A program made the translations under genes and the position numbers. Under the pieces are notes generated by a model that did no database searches, was not told the DNA's origin, and saw nothing but the letters and a program-made list of their open reading frames with translations. Below are positions 1 to 7,125 of a stretch of DNA of 64,000 nucleotides, piece by piece (position 1 is the first letter of the stretch; every line of letters starts with the position of its first letter). Source of the stretch: an uncultured bacterium (GTDB lineage: Bacteria; Bacteroidota; Rhodothermia; Rhodothermales; Rubricoccaceae); assembly GCA_947493945.1 (NCBI GenBank), contig CANLSR010000005.1, positions 62,001 to 126,000 of the forward strand, read 5' to 3'.

Positions 1-2
1 GC

Positions 3-524
3 CAGTCCGGCATCGAGCGCGCGGCCGGGCTGGTCTTGGTCCTGCCCCAGGACGCCGCCAACGTGTTCGTGGCGCTGACCGCGCGCGAGGTGATGCAGGG
101 CCGGGAGCTGTTTATCGTGGCCCGGACGAACGAGCAGACGTCCTTGAACAAGCTCCGCCGCGCCGGGGCCGACAAGGTGATCTCGCCGCTCGAGATCGGC
201 GCCGACCGGATCGCCCAGACCATCCTGCGCCCGCGCGTGGACCGGTTCATGGAGAAGGTGCTCGGCGTGGGCTCGCTGGACTTCGACCTGGAGGAGGTGA
301 TGATCGAGTCCGGCAGCCTGCTCGACGGCCGCTCCTTAGTCGAGGTCGACTTCCGCCGCCGCTTCCAGGCCATCGTCGTCGGCGTGCTCCAGGCCGAGAC
401 CGGCGAGTGGCGCTTCAACCCGGACGCCCGGCTCCCGCTGGCGGCCGGCGACGCGTTGATCGTGCTGGCGACGCCGGCCCAGCTCAACACCATCCGCGCC
501 GAGGGCGCGCTGGCAACCCGCTAG
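3..524 (+). CDS. TrkA-type potassium channel/uptake regulatory protein, C-terminal part (5' truncated)
   Basis: The frame is already open at the left edge, so the start lies outside the window. About 173 residues remain. They contain the end of an NAD-binding TrkA-N (RCK) domain, recognisable from the order AGLVLVL, then a DAAN..ALTAR segment, an IVART strand and a KLRRAGAD stretch leading to SPLEIGADRIA. A TrkA-C-like domain follows (about the last 85 residues, starting near LDFDLEEV). In this family such domains gate K+ channels or Trk symporters in response to nucleotides. A membrane channel part may lie upstream in the same protein. TTG and GTG codons inside the frame are not credible starts because conserved sequence runs through them. 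Confidence 0.85.
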   Translation, partial: QSGIERAAGLVLVLPQDAANVFVALTAREVMQGRELFIVARTNEQTSLNKLRRAGADKVISPLEIGADRIAQTILRPRVDRFMEKVLGVGSLDFDLEEVMIESGSLLDGRSLVEVDFRRRFQAIVVGVLQAETGEWRFNPDARLPLAAGDALIVLATPAQLNTIRAEGALATR

Positions 525-830
525 AACGCGGACCGCGTGCGGGCGGAACGGCGCCGCCCGGCCGCTGGCGGTCGCCGCGACCGAGACAGCCCACGGCCGG
601 ACCTGCCGGGCCGGACCTGCCGAGACGACGGCGGGCGACGGCAAAGTCACCGGCCGGACGCCGGTCCGCTCCGCCAGCGCGGCGCGGCCCCGCGGCCGAG
701 GTGCGTTTTCGGAGCCTGCTCGCGTCAGGCGGACGCTGGCACGGCGTCTGCACCACGCCCCGGCACGGGTGCGGGACGGACCCCGCCGCGCCCCGCAAGG
801 TATACTGCTCCCCTTTCCGTCGCCGACCGT
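525..830. other. Intergenic region, promoter-like sequence near the right end
   Basis: About 306 bases with no convincing gene. It holds one half-copy of the recurrent word GCTGGCGG (564-571), a 12-base direct repeat CCGGACCTGCCG at 597-608 and 611-622, and an AT-rich TATACT at 801-806, 24 bases before the next start codon. TATACT could be a -10 element for the L,D-transpeptidase gene, but I see no clear upstream partner. Confidence 0.4.
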
Positions 831-1847
831 ATGCGCGTTCTCGCCGCACTCCTCGCTGCCCTCGTCGTGCTCGCCGCGCCCGCCCGCGCTCAGAGCCAGG
901 CCGACCGCGCCGCCGACGCGGCGATCTCCCAGGACTTCGCCGAGGACGGCGCCGTCTCCTACTTTAGCCAGTCGTGGCTGGAGGACACGATGGAGCGCCG
1001 CACGGCCGAGTCCATCCGCGACGTGCCGCGCGTCTACTACGACTACTACATCGTGCCCCAGGGGCAGAACCGGCTGGAGGCCCGGCTCTCGCTCTACCGG
1101 ACGTTCGGCGGCGAGCGCGACGTGATCAAGCCGCTCCTGTGGCTCTTGAACCGCAACGACCTCGAGAACCTGAGCCCCGGCGACACGCTCATCGTCCCGA
1201 CCCACTTCGACCTCGACTTCCGGGCCTACTCGCCGTTCCCGCGCTACTACCCGGGCGCGGCGGAGCTGGACAAGATCGTGATCCTGGACAAGAACATCCA
1301 GGCGTGGGGCGCCTACGAGCGCGGCGAGCTGGCGCGCTGGGGCATCATCAACACCGGCGTCGAGTCGGCGCGGACGCCGGGCGGCCGGTTCAACGTGAAC
1401 TGGAAGCAGGAGGACCGGATCTCGACGCTGAGCCCGGACTACGGCTCCGACGCCCCCGACGCCGAGCTCTGGCGGATGCTGTGGGTCATGAACCTCCACG
1501 AGGCGCGTGGCATCCACATGCACCAGTACGCGCTGCCCACCTCCGGCCCGGCCTCCCACGGCTGCATCCGGATGCTGGAGCCGGACGCGGTCTGGCTCTA
1601 CGGCTGGACCGACACCTGGACCGTCGAGGGCCAGCGGGACCCGATCTCGTCGGTCGGCGCCAAGATCACCCAGCAGGGCACGACGGTGCTCATCATCGGC
1701 GACGACATCTCGGAGGCGCCCCAGCCGTTCGTGCACCGGACGGGGTACCCGGTGATCCGGATGGTGAACCTGCCGCCCGACCCGCTCGCGGTCCCGCCCG
1801 GCTCCCCCCAGCAGCGCGCCTTCGACCGGCTGGCGGGCCGCAGCTAG
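831..1847 (+). CDS. Exported L,D-transpeptidase (YkuD domain)
   Basis: 338 residues. An N-terminal signal peptide (MRVLAALLAALVVLAAPARA, then QSQ) exports it. Around residues 90-120 there is a LysM-like segment (RNDLENLSPGDTLIVP), probably a peptidoglycan-binding module. The YkuD catalytic domain follows and contains the signature ASHGCIRM, whose Cys is the nucleophile and whose His precedes it. Such enzymes crosslink peptidoglycan stem peptides (3-3 links) or attach proteins to them. The ATG at 831 is chosen because the signal peptide begins there; the frame runs open further upstream but that sequence is only arginine-rich GC read-through. Confidence 0.88.
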   Translation: MRVLAALLAALVVLAAPARAQSQADRAADAAISQDFAEDGAVSYFSQSWLEDTMERRTAESIRDVPRVYYDYYIVPQGQNRLEARLSLYRTFGGERDVIKPLLWLLNRNDLENLSPGDTLIVPTHFDLDFRAYSPFPRYYPGAAELDKIVILDKNIQAWGAYERGELARWGIINTGVESARTPGGRFNVNWKQEDRISTLSPDYGSDAPDAELWRMLWVMNLHEARGIHMHQYALPTSGPASHGCIRMLEPDAVWLYGWTDTWTVEGQRDPISSVGAKITQQGTTVLIIGDDISEAPQPFVHRTGYPVIRMVNLPPDPLAVPPGSPQQRAFDRLAGRS

Positions 1848-1851
1848 CGCC

Positions 1852-2199
1852 GTGTCACGCGTCGACTACGACGGCCGGACGTTCCGGCCCGTCGAGACGG
1901 CCGCCAACGGCGAGGTCGGCGACGGCACCGTGTTCCACTACCGCCAGCGGGGCGCCGTGGTCTGGGCCAGCTACCACGGCGGCCACGTCGAGCGCGGCAC
2001 GCTGGTGGCGACCGCCAGTGCCGAGGGCGCGCTGGACATGCGGTACGCCCACGTCAACCGGGCCGGCGAGCTGATGACCGGCACGTGCCAGTCCACGCCC
2101 GAGGTGCTGCCCGACGGCCGCCTCCGACTGCACGAGCGGTGGCAGTGGACCAGCGGCGACCAGAGCGCGGGCACGTCCGTCATCGAGGAAGTACGGTAG
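1852..2199 (+). CDS. Small conserved protein, often labelled 'n-acetylglutamate synthase' in databases
   Basis: 115 residues starting with GTG, only 4 bases after the preceding stop. The sequence DYDGRTFRPVETAANGEV, followed by TVFHYRQ and LMTGTC, matches a family of small cytosolic proteins widespread in Bacteroidota and Firmicutes. These carry the automatic name 'n-acetylglutamate synthase', but there is no acetyltransferase motif and I would not accept that activity. No signal peptide or membrane segment is visible. The tight spacing suggests co-transcription with the L,D-transpeptidase gene. A hairpin repeat starts 2 bases after the stop. Confidence 0.8.
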   Translation: MSRVDYDGRTFRPVETAANGEVGDGTVFHYRQRGAVVWASYHGGHVERGTLVATASAEGALDMRYAHVNRAGELMTGTCQSTPEVLPDGRLRLHERWQWTSGDQSAGTSVIEEVR

Positions 2200-2201
2200 C
2201 T

Positions 2202-2230
2202 CCCGCTGGCGCCTGCCGTCCGCCAGCGGG
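2202..2230. repeat. GCTGGCG inverted-pair hairpin, copy 1
   Basis: CCCGCTGGCG (2202-2211) and CGCCAGCGGG (2221-2230) form a perfect 10-bp stem with a 9-nt loop. It begins 2 bases after a stop codon and has no T-tract. Confidence 0.85.
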
Positions 2231-2309
2231 GCGAAGGATCTCAGCGCGGACACCCCAAGTCATCGGAGCCGGTGCTGAAAGGCTGCGAGTCCGAGTCGAG
2301 ATCCTTCGC
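2231..2309. repeat. Long inverted repeat between two GCTGGCG hairpins
   Basis: GCGAAGGATCTC (2231-2242) and GAGATCCTTCGC (2298-2309) are perfect 12-bp arms about 55 bases apart. The right arm continues into CTGGCGCTCAGGATGACA, a sequence type resembling dispersed intergenic repeats of other bacteria. With hairpin copies 1 and 2 on either side it looks like one composite, non-coding element. Confidence 0.65.
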
Positions 2310-2354
2310 TGGCGCTCAGGATGACAAGTTGGCGTTCCCACGCAGAGCGCAGCT

Positions 2355-2383
2355 CCCGCTGGCGCTCGGCGTCCGCCAGCGGG
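2355..2383. repeat. GCTGGCG inverted-pair hairpin, copy 2
   Basis: CCCGCTGGCG (2355-2364) and CGCCAGCGGG (2374-2383) form a perfect 10-bp stem. It lies between the convergent 1852-2199 gene and rho. Confidence 0.85.
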
Positions 2384-2390
2384 GCGAGGA

Positions 2391-2423
2391 CAAACGAAGG
2401 GCGCAGCCGGTGTGGCTGCGCCC
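2391..2423 (-). terminator. Intrinsic terminator of rho
   Basis: Read on the minus strand just after the rho stop codon: GGGCGCAGCC, loop ACACC, GGCTGCGCCC, then TTCGTTTG. The 10-bp GC stem is perfect and followed by a short T-rich run. Confidence 0.75.
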
Positions 2424-2446
2424 TCTCTCGTTCTGAGACCCGACGG

Positions 2447-4048
2447 CTACTCCGGGATCAGGTCGGTGAGCATCGTCTCGTTCGACTCCGAGACCTGGAT
2501 CTGCTTCAAGAGCGCCTGCATGGCCTCGTCGGGGTAGCGGCTGTTCAGGGCGCGCAGGAGCAGGTTCCGCTGCGGGGCGATCTCGTCCGGCACCAGCCGC
2601 TCCTCGTTCCGCGTGCCCGAGCGCTTGATGTTGATGGCCGGGTAGATCCGCTTTTCCGACAGGTCGCGGTCGAGCACGATCTCGGCGTTGCCGGTCCCCT
2701 TGAACTCCTCGAAGATCACGTCGTCCATGCGGCTGCCGGTCTCGACCAGCGCCGTGGCGACGATGGTGAGCGAGCCGCCGTTCTCGATGTTGCGGGCCGC
2801 GCCGAAGATCTTGCGCGGGATCAGGAGCGCGCGCGCGTCCAGGCCGCCCGACATGGTCCGGCCGGAGTTGCCGCCGTGCAGGTTGAACGTCCGGCCCAGG
2901 CGCGTCAGCGAGTCGAGCAGGATGGCCACGTCGTGGCCCTGCTCCACCAGCCGCCGGGCGTACTCGAAGGCCAGCGTCGCCACGCGGACGTGGTTGTCCT
3001 CGCCGGCGTCGTTGGACGACGCGAACACGCGCGCCTCGGTGTTGCGGCGGAAGTCGGTGACCTCCTCCGGCCGCTCGTCGATGAGCAGGCACACCAGCTT
3101 GACCTCGGGGTGGTTCTGGCTCAGGCCGGCCGCGATGCCCTTCAGGAGCACCGTCTTGCCGGCGCGGGGCGGCGCCACCACGAGCGCCCGCTGGCCCTTG
3201 CCCAGCGGCGACACCAGGTCGATGACCCGCATCGAGGCGTCGCGGGCGTCGGTCACGATGTCGAGCTTGTCCTCGGGGTAGATCACCATCCCCTCGTCGA
3301 ACTCGGGGTGCTCGGCCCAGGCCTCCGGCTCTTCGCCCATCACCTCGGTGACCTCGGCGACCTGCCACGCGCCCTTGCGGCCGGGCTTGATGGTGCCCTT
3401 GAGCTGGACGCCGTCGCGCAGGTTGTACTTCTGGATCAGCGGCGGCGGCATGAACGGGTCGTTGTCGCCCTTGGTCAGCGCCGTCGAGAGCTCGCGGATA
3501 AAGCCGAACTTCTTGTCGCCGATCAGCTCCAGCAGGCCCTCGAACGGCTCGCCCGGGTGGCCGCCGCCGGAGCCGCTCCCGCCGCCCGTGCTCGTGTCGG
3601 ACTTCTTGTTGCGGCCCCGCTTCTTCTTGCGCCGGCGCCCGCCCTGGCCGTCGTCCTCCGAGTCGTCATCGTCGGACGACGAGCCCTTGGGCGAGCGGCC
3701 GTCGGCGGAGGCGTCCTGGGCGTCGGCCGGGTCCAGCTTGTCGCTGGAGGCGACCGGCTCGGCCTCGCGCGTGCGGCGGCGGCGCTTGGGCTTCCCCTCC
3801 GGCTCGCCGTCCGGCTGGCGGTCGGCGCCGCCAGCGGCAGGCTCGTCGGCCTTGGCGTCGCTGGCCTTGGCGCGCGTGCGGCGCTTTTTGGGGGGCTCGG
3901 GGGCCGGCGTGCTGTCCCCGTTCGATCCCGAGCCGCTGTCGGTCAGGTCGATGATGTGGGCGCGCGAGCGGCGCTTTTTGGGGGCGGCCTTGCCGGCCTC
4001 GGTCGCGTCGACCGTCGTGTCGTCGGTCTCGCTCGTCTTGTCTGCCAT
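2447..4048 (-). CDS. rho: Transcription termination factor Rho
   Basis: 533 residues. The first 170 or so are a low-complexity, highly charged region rich in Lys, Arg, Asp and Ser, with repeated PKKRR(S/T)RA motifs, then a Gly/Ser linker. Such N-terminal insertions are known in Bacteroidota and Actinobacteria and probably bind RNA. The Rho RNA-binding domain follows, then the ATPase core with Walker A PPRAGKTVL and the Walker B region LLDSLTRLGR, and the Q-loop/R-loop region near the C-terminus. Rho is a hexameric RNA helicase that ends transcription of untranslated RNA. ATG 4048 (MADKTSETDD) is chosen; an in-frame ATG at 4354 would add 102 Arg/Pro-rich residues that look like translated leader. 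Confidence 0.95.
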   Translation of the reverse strand: MADKTSETDDTTVDATEAGKAAPKKRRSRAHIIDLTDSGSGSNGDSTPAPEPPKKRRTRAKASDAKADEPAAGGADRQPDGEPEGKPKRRRRTREAEPVASSDKLDPADAQDASADGRSPKGSSSDDDDSEDDGQGGRRRKKKRGRNKKSDTSTGGGSGSGGGHPGEPFEGLLELIGDKKFGFIRELSTALTKGDNDPFMPPPLIQKYNLRDGVQLKGTIKPGRKGAWQVAEVTEVMGEEPEAWAEHPEFDEGMVIYPEDKLDIVTDARDASMRVIDLVSPLGKGQRALVVAPPRAGKTVLLKGIAAGLSQNHPEVKLVCLLIDERPEEVTDFRRNTEARVFASSNDAGEDNHVRVATLAFEYARRLVEQGHDVAILLDSLTRLGRTFNLHGGNSGRTMSGGLDARALLIPRKIFGAARNIENGGSLTIVATALVETGSRMDDVIFEEFKGTGNAEIVLDRDLSEKRIYPAINIKRSGTRNEERLVPDEIAPQRNLLLRALNSRYPDEAMQALLKQIQVSESNETMLTDLIPE

Positions 4049-4364
4049 GGAGTGGCGGGTGGGCGGTACGGGGCGCGGATGCGCGGTGGACGCGCGGCGT
4101 GGGGCCGCACGGGGGCCGGGGGCAGCGAGCGCGGACGGGGGGCGTGTGCCCGTCGGCCGGCGTCGCGTGCTCGGCGTCGAAGGAGGCGTGGCGGCAGCGC
4201 CGCCAGTACCGGGGTCCTTCCGGGGCGAGCCCGGGCGAGGGGGAAACGGGGGCCGGTGGTCTGGCGGTCGGCTGCGCCTCGCTCCGCTGCGACGGCTTGG
4301 ACCTGGCCCTGGGGTCTCGCGAGCGTCGGTACGGTTCGCCGTCGAGACCTCCATGAGACGAGGG

Positions 4365-4395
4365 CCAAGATAGATGGTTTCACGCGCCGCTTCAA
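4365..4395 (-). promoter_or_regulatory. Bacteroidota-type promoter for rho
   Basis: On the minus strand TTG (4395-4393) is followed after 20 nt by TATCTTGG (4372-4365), close to the Bacteroidota consensus TTG...TAnnTTTG. Transcription would start near 4358, about 310 nt upstream of the chosen rho start. Confidence 0.5.
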
Positions 4396-4434
4396 CCCCG
4401 CCCCCCGGGGCAACTCCGGGTGCCCCGCGTGCGC

Positions 4435-4442
4435 TAGGTTTG
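4435..4442 (+). promoter_or_regulatory. -7-type box TAGGTTTG directly before rnhB
   Basis: TAGGTTTG matches TAnnTTTG exactly and ends 4 bases before the ATG of rnhB. That spacing would place the transcription start at or next to the A of the start codon, implying a leaderless mRNA. No -33 TTG is visible. Confidence 0.45.
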
Positions 4443-4446
4443 GCCC

Positions 4447-5061
4447 ATGCCCGACCTCCGGATCGAACGCCGGCACTGGAACGCCGGGCGCCGCGCCGTC
4501 GCCGGGCTGGACGAGGCCGGCCGCGGCTGCCTGGCCGGGCCGGTGGTGGCCGCCGCGGTGGTCCTGGCCCCCGGTACGGAGATCCCGGGCCTGGACGACT
4601 CCAAACGGCTCTCGCCCCGGGCCCGCCAGTCGCTCGTGCCCGTGATCCGCCGCCGCGCGCTGGCGGTCGGCGTGGGCGCGTGCTCGCCGGCCGAGGTGGA
4701 CCGCCTCAACGTGCTGTGGGCGTCGATGGAGGCCATGCGCCGCGCCGCGCTCGCGCTGGCCGCGCCCGACGGCACGCCGCTCGTGCCCGACGTGCTCCTG
4801 GTCGACGGCAACCGCGAGATCCCCGGCGTGCCGTGGCCCCAGGAGACCGTCGTCAAGGGCGACGCCAAGAGCCTGTCCATCGCCGCCGCCTCGGTGATCG
4901 CCAAGACCACGCGCGACGCGGTCATGGTGGACCTCGACGCCGCGTTCCCGGTCTACGGCTGGGCCGGCCACAAAGGGTACCCCACGGCCGCGCATTACGC
5001 GGCGCTCGCCGAGCACGGCCCCAGCCCCCACCACCGCCAGTCGTTCCGGCTGACACGCTAG
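4447..5061 (+). CDS. rnhB: Ribonuclease HII
   Basis: 204 residues, normal for the family. The N-terminal motif AGLDEAGRGCLAGPVVAAAV carries the first metal-binding Asp and Glu, DDSKRL the substrate-binding loop, LLVDGN the next catalytic Asp, and IAAASVIAKTTRD the conserved helix with the last Asp. The enzyme removes ribonucleotides misincorporated in DNA and RNA from RNA-DNA hybrids. It is divergent from rho. A hairpin repeat follows 21 bases after the stop. Confidence 0.95.
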   Translation: MPDLRIERRHWNAGRRAVAGLDEAGRGCLAGPVVAAAVVLAPGTEIPGLDDSKRLSPRARQSLVPVIRRRALAVGVGACSPAEVDRLNVLWASMEAMRRAALALAAPDGTPLVPDVLLVDGNREIPGVPWPQETVVKGDAKSLSIAAASVIAKTTRDAVMVDLDAAFPVYGWAGHKGYPTAAHYAALAEHGPSPHHRQSFRLTR

Positions 5062-5082
5062 ACGGACGGCGCGACCCGCCGC

Positions 5083-5107
5083 CCCGCTGGCGGCGGCCAC
5101 CAGCGGG
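5083..5107. repeat. GCTGGCG inverted-pair hairpin, copy 3
   Basis: CCCGCTGG (5083-5090) and CCAGCGGG (5100-5107), perfect 8-bp stem, just downstream of rnhB. Confidence 0.75.
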
Positions 5108-5225
5108 ACGATGTGGGGGCGAAGGAATCGGCTGGTAGGCCTGTAGGACGGCGTGGACATCCGGCGAATGGCGAAATAGAGCACGCCTCTGCGTCGTCTA
5201 AGGGGCCTATCTCCTCCGCTCCTGA

Positions 5226-5894
5226 ATGCGTCGTCTCTTGTTTCTCCTGGCCCTTCCCATCGTCGTGCTGGCGACGCTGGCGGCGGGATGCGCCACGTCG
5301 GAGCCGGCCCCGGCCGCTGGCCCCACGGTCGGGACGGCGCTCGACCCGGCCCGCGCCGACACCGCCGTCTTCGCCGGCGGCTGCTTCTGGTGCATGGAGA
5401 AGCCGTTCGAGGAGCTCAACGGCGTCGCCTCCGTCGTCTCCGGCTTCGCCGGTGGCACGGTCCCCAACCCGACCTACGACGAGGTCAGCCGCAAGACGAC
5501 GGGCCACTACGAATCGGTCGAGGTGATCTACGACCCGGCCGTCGCGCCCTACGACACCCTCCTCCAGGTGTTCTGGCACAACGTGGACCCGCTCGACGAC
5601 GGCGGCCAGTTCTGCGACCGCGGGAGCCCGTACCGCCCGGCGGTCTTCGCCGGCACGCCGGCCGAGCGCGCCTCGGCCGAAGCCACCAAGGCCCAGCTGG
5701 CAGAGCGGTTCGGCGAGACGATCCGCGTCCCGATCCTCGACGCCGCGCCGTTCTACGCCGCCGAGGACTACCACCAGGACTTCTACCGCACCAACGCGGC
5801 CCACTACGAGCGCTACCGCGCCGGCTGCCGCCGCGACGAGCGCCTAGAGCAGCTCTGGGGTGCCGACGCCGGCCACCTCGGCCCCGCGCTCTAG
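5226..5894 (+). CDS. msrA: Peptide methionine-(S)-S-oxide reductase MsrA, lipoprotein form
   Basis: 222 residues. A lipoprotein signal ends in the lipobox LAAGC with the acylated Cys at 22, so the enzyme is membrane-anchored outside the cytoplasm. The MsrA signature [11 protein letters not shown] places the catalytic Cys at about residue 53. Downstream are the conserved [34 protein letters not shown] and [10 protein letters not shown] segments. It reduces the S epimer of methionine sulfoxide in envelope proteins. It is followed at 32 bases by an exported MsrB, then by a second MsrB, so the three form a likely operon repairing both sulfoxide epimers in the envelope. Confidence 0.95.
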   Translation: MRRLLFLLALPIVVLATLAAGCATSEPAPAAGPTVGTALDPARADTAVFAGGCFWCMEKPFEELNGVASVVSGFAGGTVPNPTYDEVSRKTTGHYESVEVIYDPAVAPYDTLLQVFWHNVDPLDDGGQFCDRGSPYRPAVFAGTPAERASAEATKAQLAERFGETIRVPILDAAPFYAAEDYHQDFYRTNAAHYERYRAGCRRDERLEQLWGADAGHLGPAL

Positions 5895-5926
5895 GGCCGC
5901 CAGCCGCACGCACCCCGTCTCCACCC

Positions 5927-6448
5927 ATGAAAAAGCTGATCCTCCCCCTCCTGGCCGTTGCGGCGCTCGCCGCCCTAGGCTTCGCCTTTTTGCGCCCCGC
6001 ACCTGCGGCTCCCGTGGCCGGCGCCGCCTCCACCGACCACCTAACGCGGATGCAGGCCTACGTCACCCAAAGGGACGGCACCGAGCCGCCCTTCGCCAAC
6101 GCCTACTGGGACAACCACGAGCCCGGCCTCTACGTCGACGTGGTCGACGGGACGCCGCTGTTCGCCTCGACCGCCAAGTACGAGAGCGGCACCGGCTGGC
6201 CCAGCTTTTGGCAGCCCGTCTCGGACGACGCCGTCGTCACCAAGGCCGACAAGTCGCTCTTGATGACGCGGACCGAGGTGAGGTCCGCGGGGTCCGACAT
6301 CCACCTGGGCCACGTGTTCGAGGACGGGCCCGAGCCGACCGGCCTCCGCTACTGCATGAACTCGGCGGCCTTCCGCTTCGTCCCGGTCGCCGACCTGGAG
6401 GCGGAGGGCTACGGCGAGTACCGCGACCTGTTCGACACTCAGAGCTAG
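5927..6448 (+). CDS. msrB: Peptide methionine-(R)-S-oxide reductase MsrB, exported or membrane-anchored
   Basis: 173 residues. A hydrophobic N-terminus (about residues 3-21, starting MKKLILPLL) acts as signal peptide or anchor. The MsrB core includes [21 protein letters not shown] and RYCMNSAAF, where Cys143 is the catalytic residue. The zinc-binding CxxC pairs of many MsrB proteins are absent: the positions of the first pair (usually CVVCG) read DVVDG (Asp71, Asp74). This is therefore a zinc-free type that must gain stability another way. It complements MsrA by reducing the R epimer, and lies 2 bases upstream of a second msrB. Confidence 0.93.
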   Translation: MKKLILPLLAVAALAALGFAFLRPAPAAPVAGAASTDHLTRMQAYVTQRDGTEPPFANAYWDNHEPGLYVDVVDGTPLFASTAKYESGTGWPSFWQPVSDDAVVTKADKSLLMTRTEVRSAGSDIHLGHVFEDGPEPTGLRYCMNSAAFRFVPVADLEAEGYGEYRDLFDTQS

Positions 6449-6450
6449 CC

Positions 6451-6954
6451 ATGAAGACCACGCTCCTCGCGGCCCTCGCGCTCGCGCTCGCCGCCCCGCT
6501 GGCGGCCCAGCCCGCCGGGTGGACCAAGCCGTCCGACCGCCAGCTGCGCCGCGACCTGTCGCGGATCGCCTACGCCGTCACCCAGCGAGACGCGACCGAG
6601 CGCCCCCATACGAGCCCGCTCAACGACGAGCGCCGCGACGGGATCTACGTCGACGTGGTCTCGGGCGAGCCGCTGTTCTCGTCCAAGGACAAGTTCGAGA
6701 GCGGGACCGGCTGGCCGTCGTTTACGCGCCCGATCTCGCCCGGCGCCGTCTCGCGCCGCGTCGACCGGAGCCTGGGCACGCCGCGCGTCGAGGTCCGGTC
6801 GCCCCGCGCCGACTCGCACCTGGGCCACGTGTTCGAAGACGGGCCGCGCCCGACGGGCCTGCGCTACTGCATGAACGGCGCCGCGCTCCGGTTCGTCCCG
6901 AAGGCCCGGCTCCAGGCCGAGGGCTACGGCCGCTTTGCCCGACTCTTTAGGTAA
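6451..6954 (+). CDS. msrB: Second exported peptide methionine-(R)-S-oxide reductase MsrB
   Basis: 167 residues beginning with a clear signal peptide (cleavage after APLAAQ, about residue 20). Core motifs are [22 protein letters not shown] and [11 protein letters not shown]; the catalytic Cys is residue 140. As in its neighbour the zinc Cys positions are replaced ([12 protein letters not shown]). Only 2 bases separate it from the first msrB, so the two are probably translated from one message. The pair looks like an old duplication: the cores align closely but the N-termini differ. The stop codon lies inside a 39-base perfect palindrome (6941-6979). Confidence 0.93.
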   Translation: MKTTLLAALALALAAPLAAQPAGWTKPSDRQLRRDLSRIAYAVTQRDATERPHTSPLNDERRDGIYVDVVSGEPLFSSKDKFESGTGWPSFTRPISPGAVSRRVDRSLGTPRVEVRSPRADSHLGHVFEDGPRPTGLRYCMNGAALRFVPKARLQAEGYGRFARLFR

Positions 6955-6979
6955 GGGCCAGGCCCTTACCTAAAGAGTC
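6941..6979. repeat. 39-bp near-loopless perfect palindrome over the msrB stop codon
   Basis: GACTCTTTAGGTAAGGGCC (6941-6959), one base A, then its exact reverse complement (6961-6979). The left arm is the end of the second msrB including its TAA stop. Confidence 0.85.
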
Positions 6980-6985
6980 GATCCC

Positions 6986-7024
6986 GACGCCGCCTCCACC
7001 CTCGGAAGCGGCGTCTTTGATTTT
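6986..7024 (+). terminator. Intrinsic terminator of the msr cluster
   Basis: GACGCCGC (6986-6993) pairs with GCGGCGTC (7008-7015), followed immediately by TTTGATTTTG. It lies 30 bases after the second msrB stop. Confidence 0.75.
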
Positions 7025-7125
7025 GGAAGGCCGCGCCCGCGACGGCCGCCAGCGGGCCGGGGCGGGCGCGGACCTTGGAACGAGCGCGCGCGGTACCCGC
7101 CAGACTCCAGCTTCCCCGACGCCCT

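Larger units (their letters stand above)
4049..4446. other. Divergent rho/rnhB intergenic region with long rho leader
   Basis: About 400 bases without a convincing gene. The rnhB-proximal end holds the promoter-like elements of both genes, so most of the interval would be transcribed as a roughly 310-nt rho leader. The leader is GC-rich and pyrimidine-biased on the rho strand. Confidence 0.5.

Noticed and set aside
1852-2199. N-acetylglutamate synthase activity for the small protein
   Set aside because: The database name is widespread, but no GNAT acetyltransferase motif is present and the protein is too short.
2316-3368. 350-codon - strand frame with Rho-like neighbourhood
   Set aside because: It is rho read in the wrong frame; the correct frame encodes full-length Rho.
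4049-4354. N-terminal extension of Rho from ATG 4354
   Set aside because: The 102 added residues are Arg/Pro/Ser read-through with no conservation signal; a promoter box lies right upstream, so it is more likely a leader.
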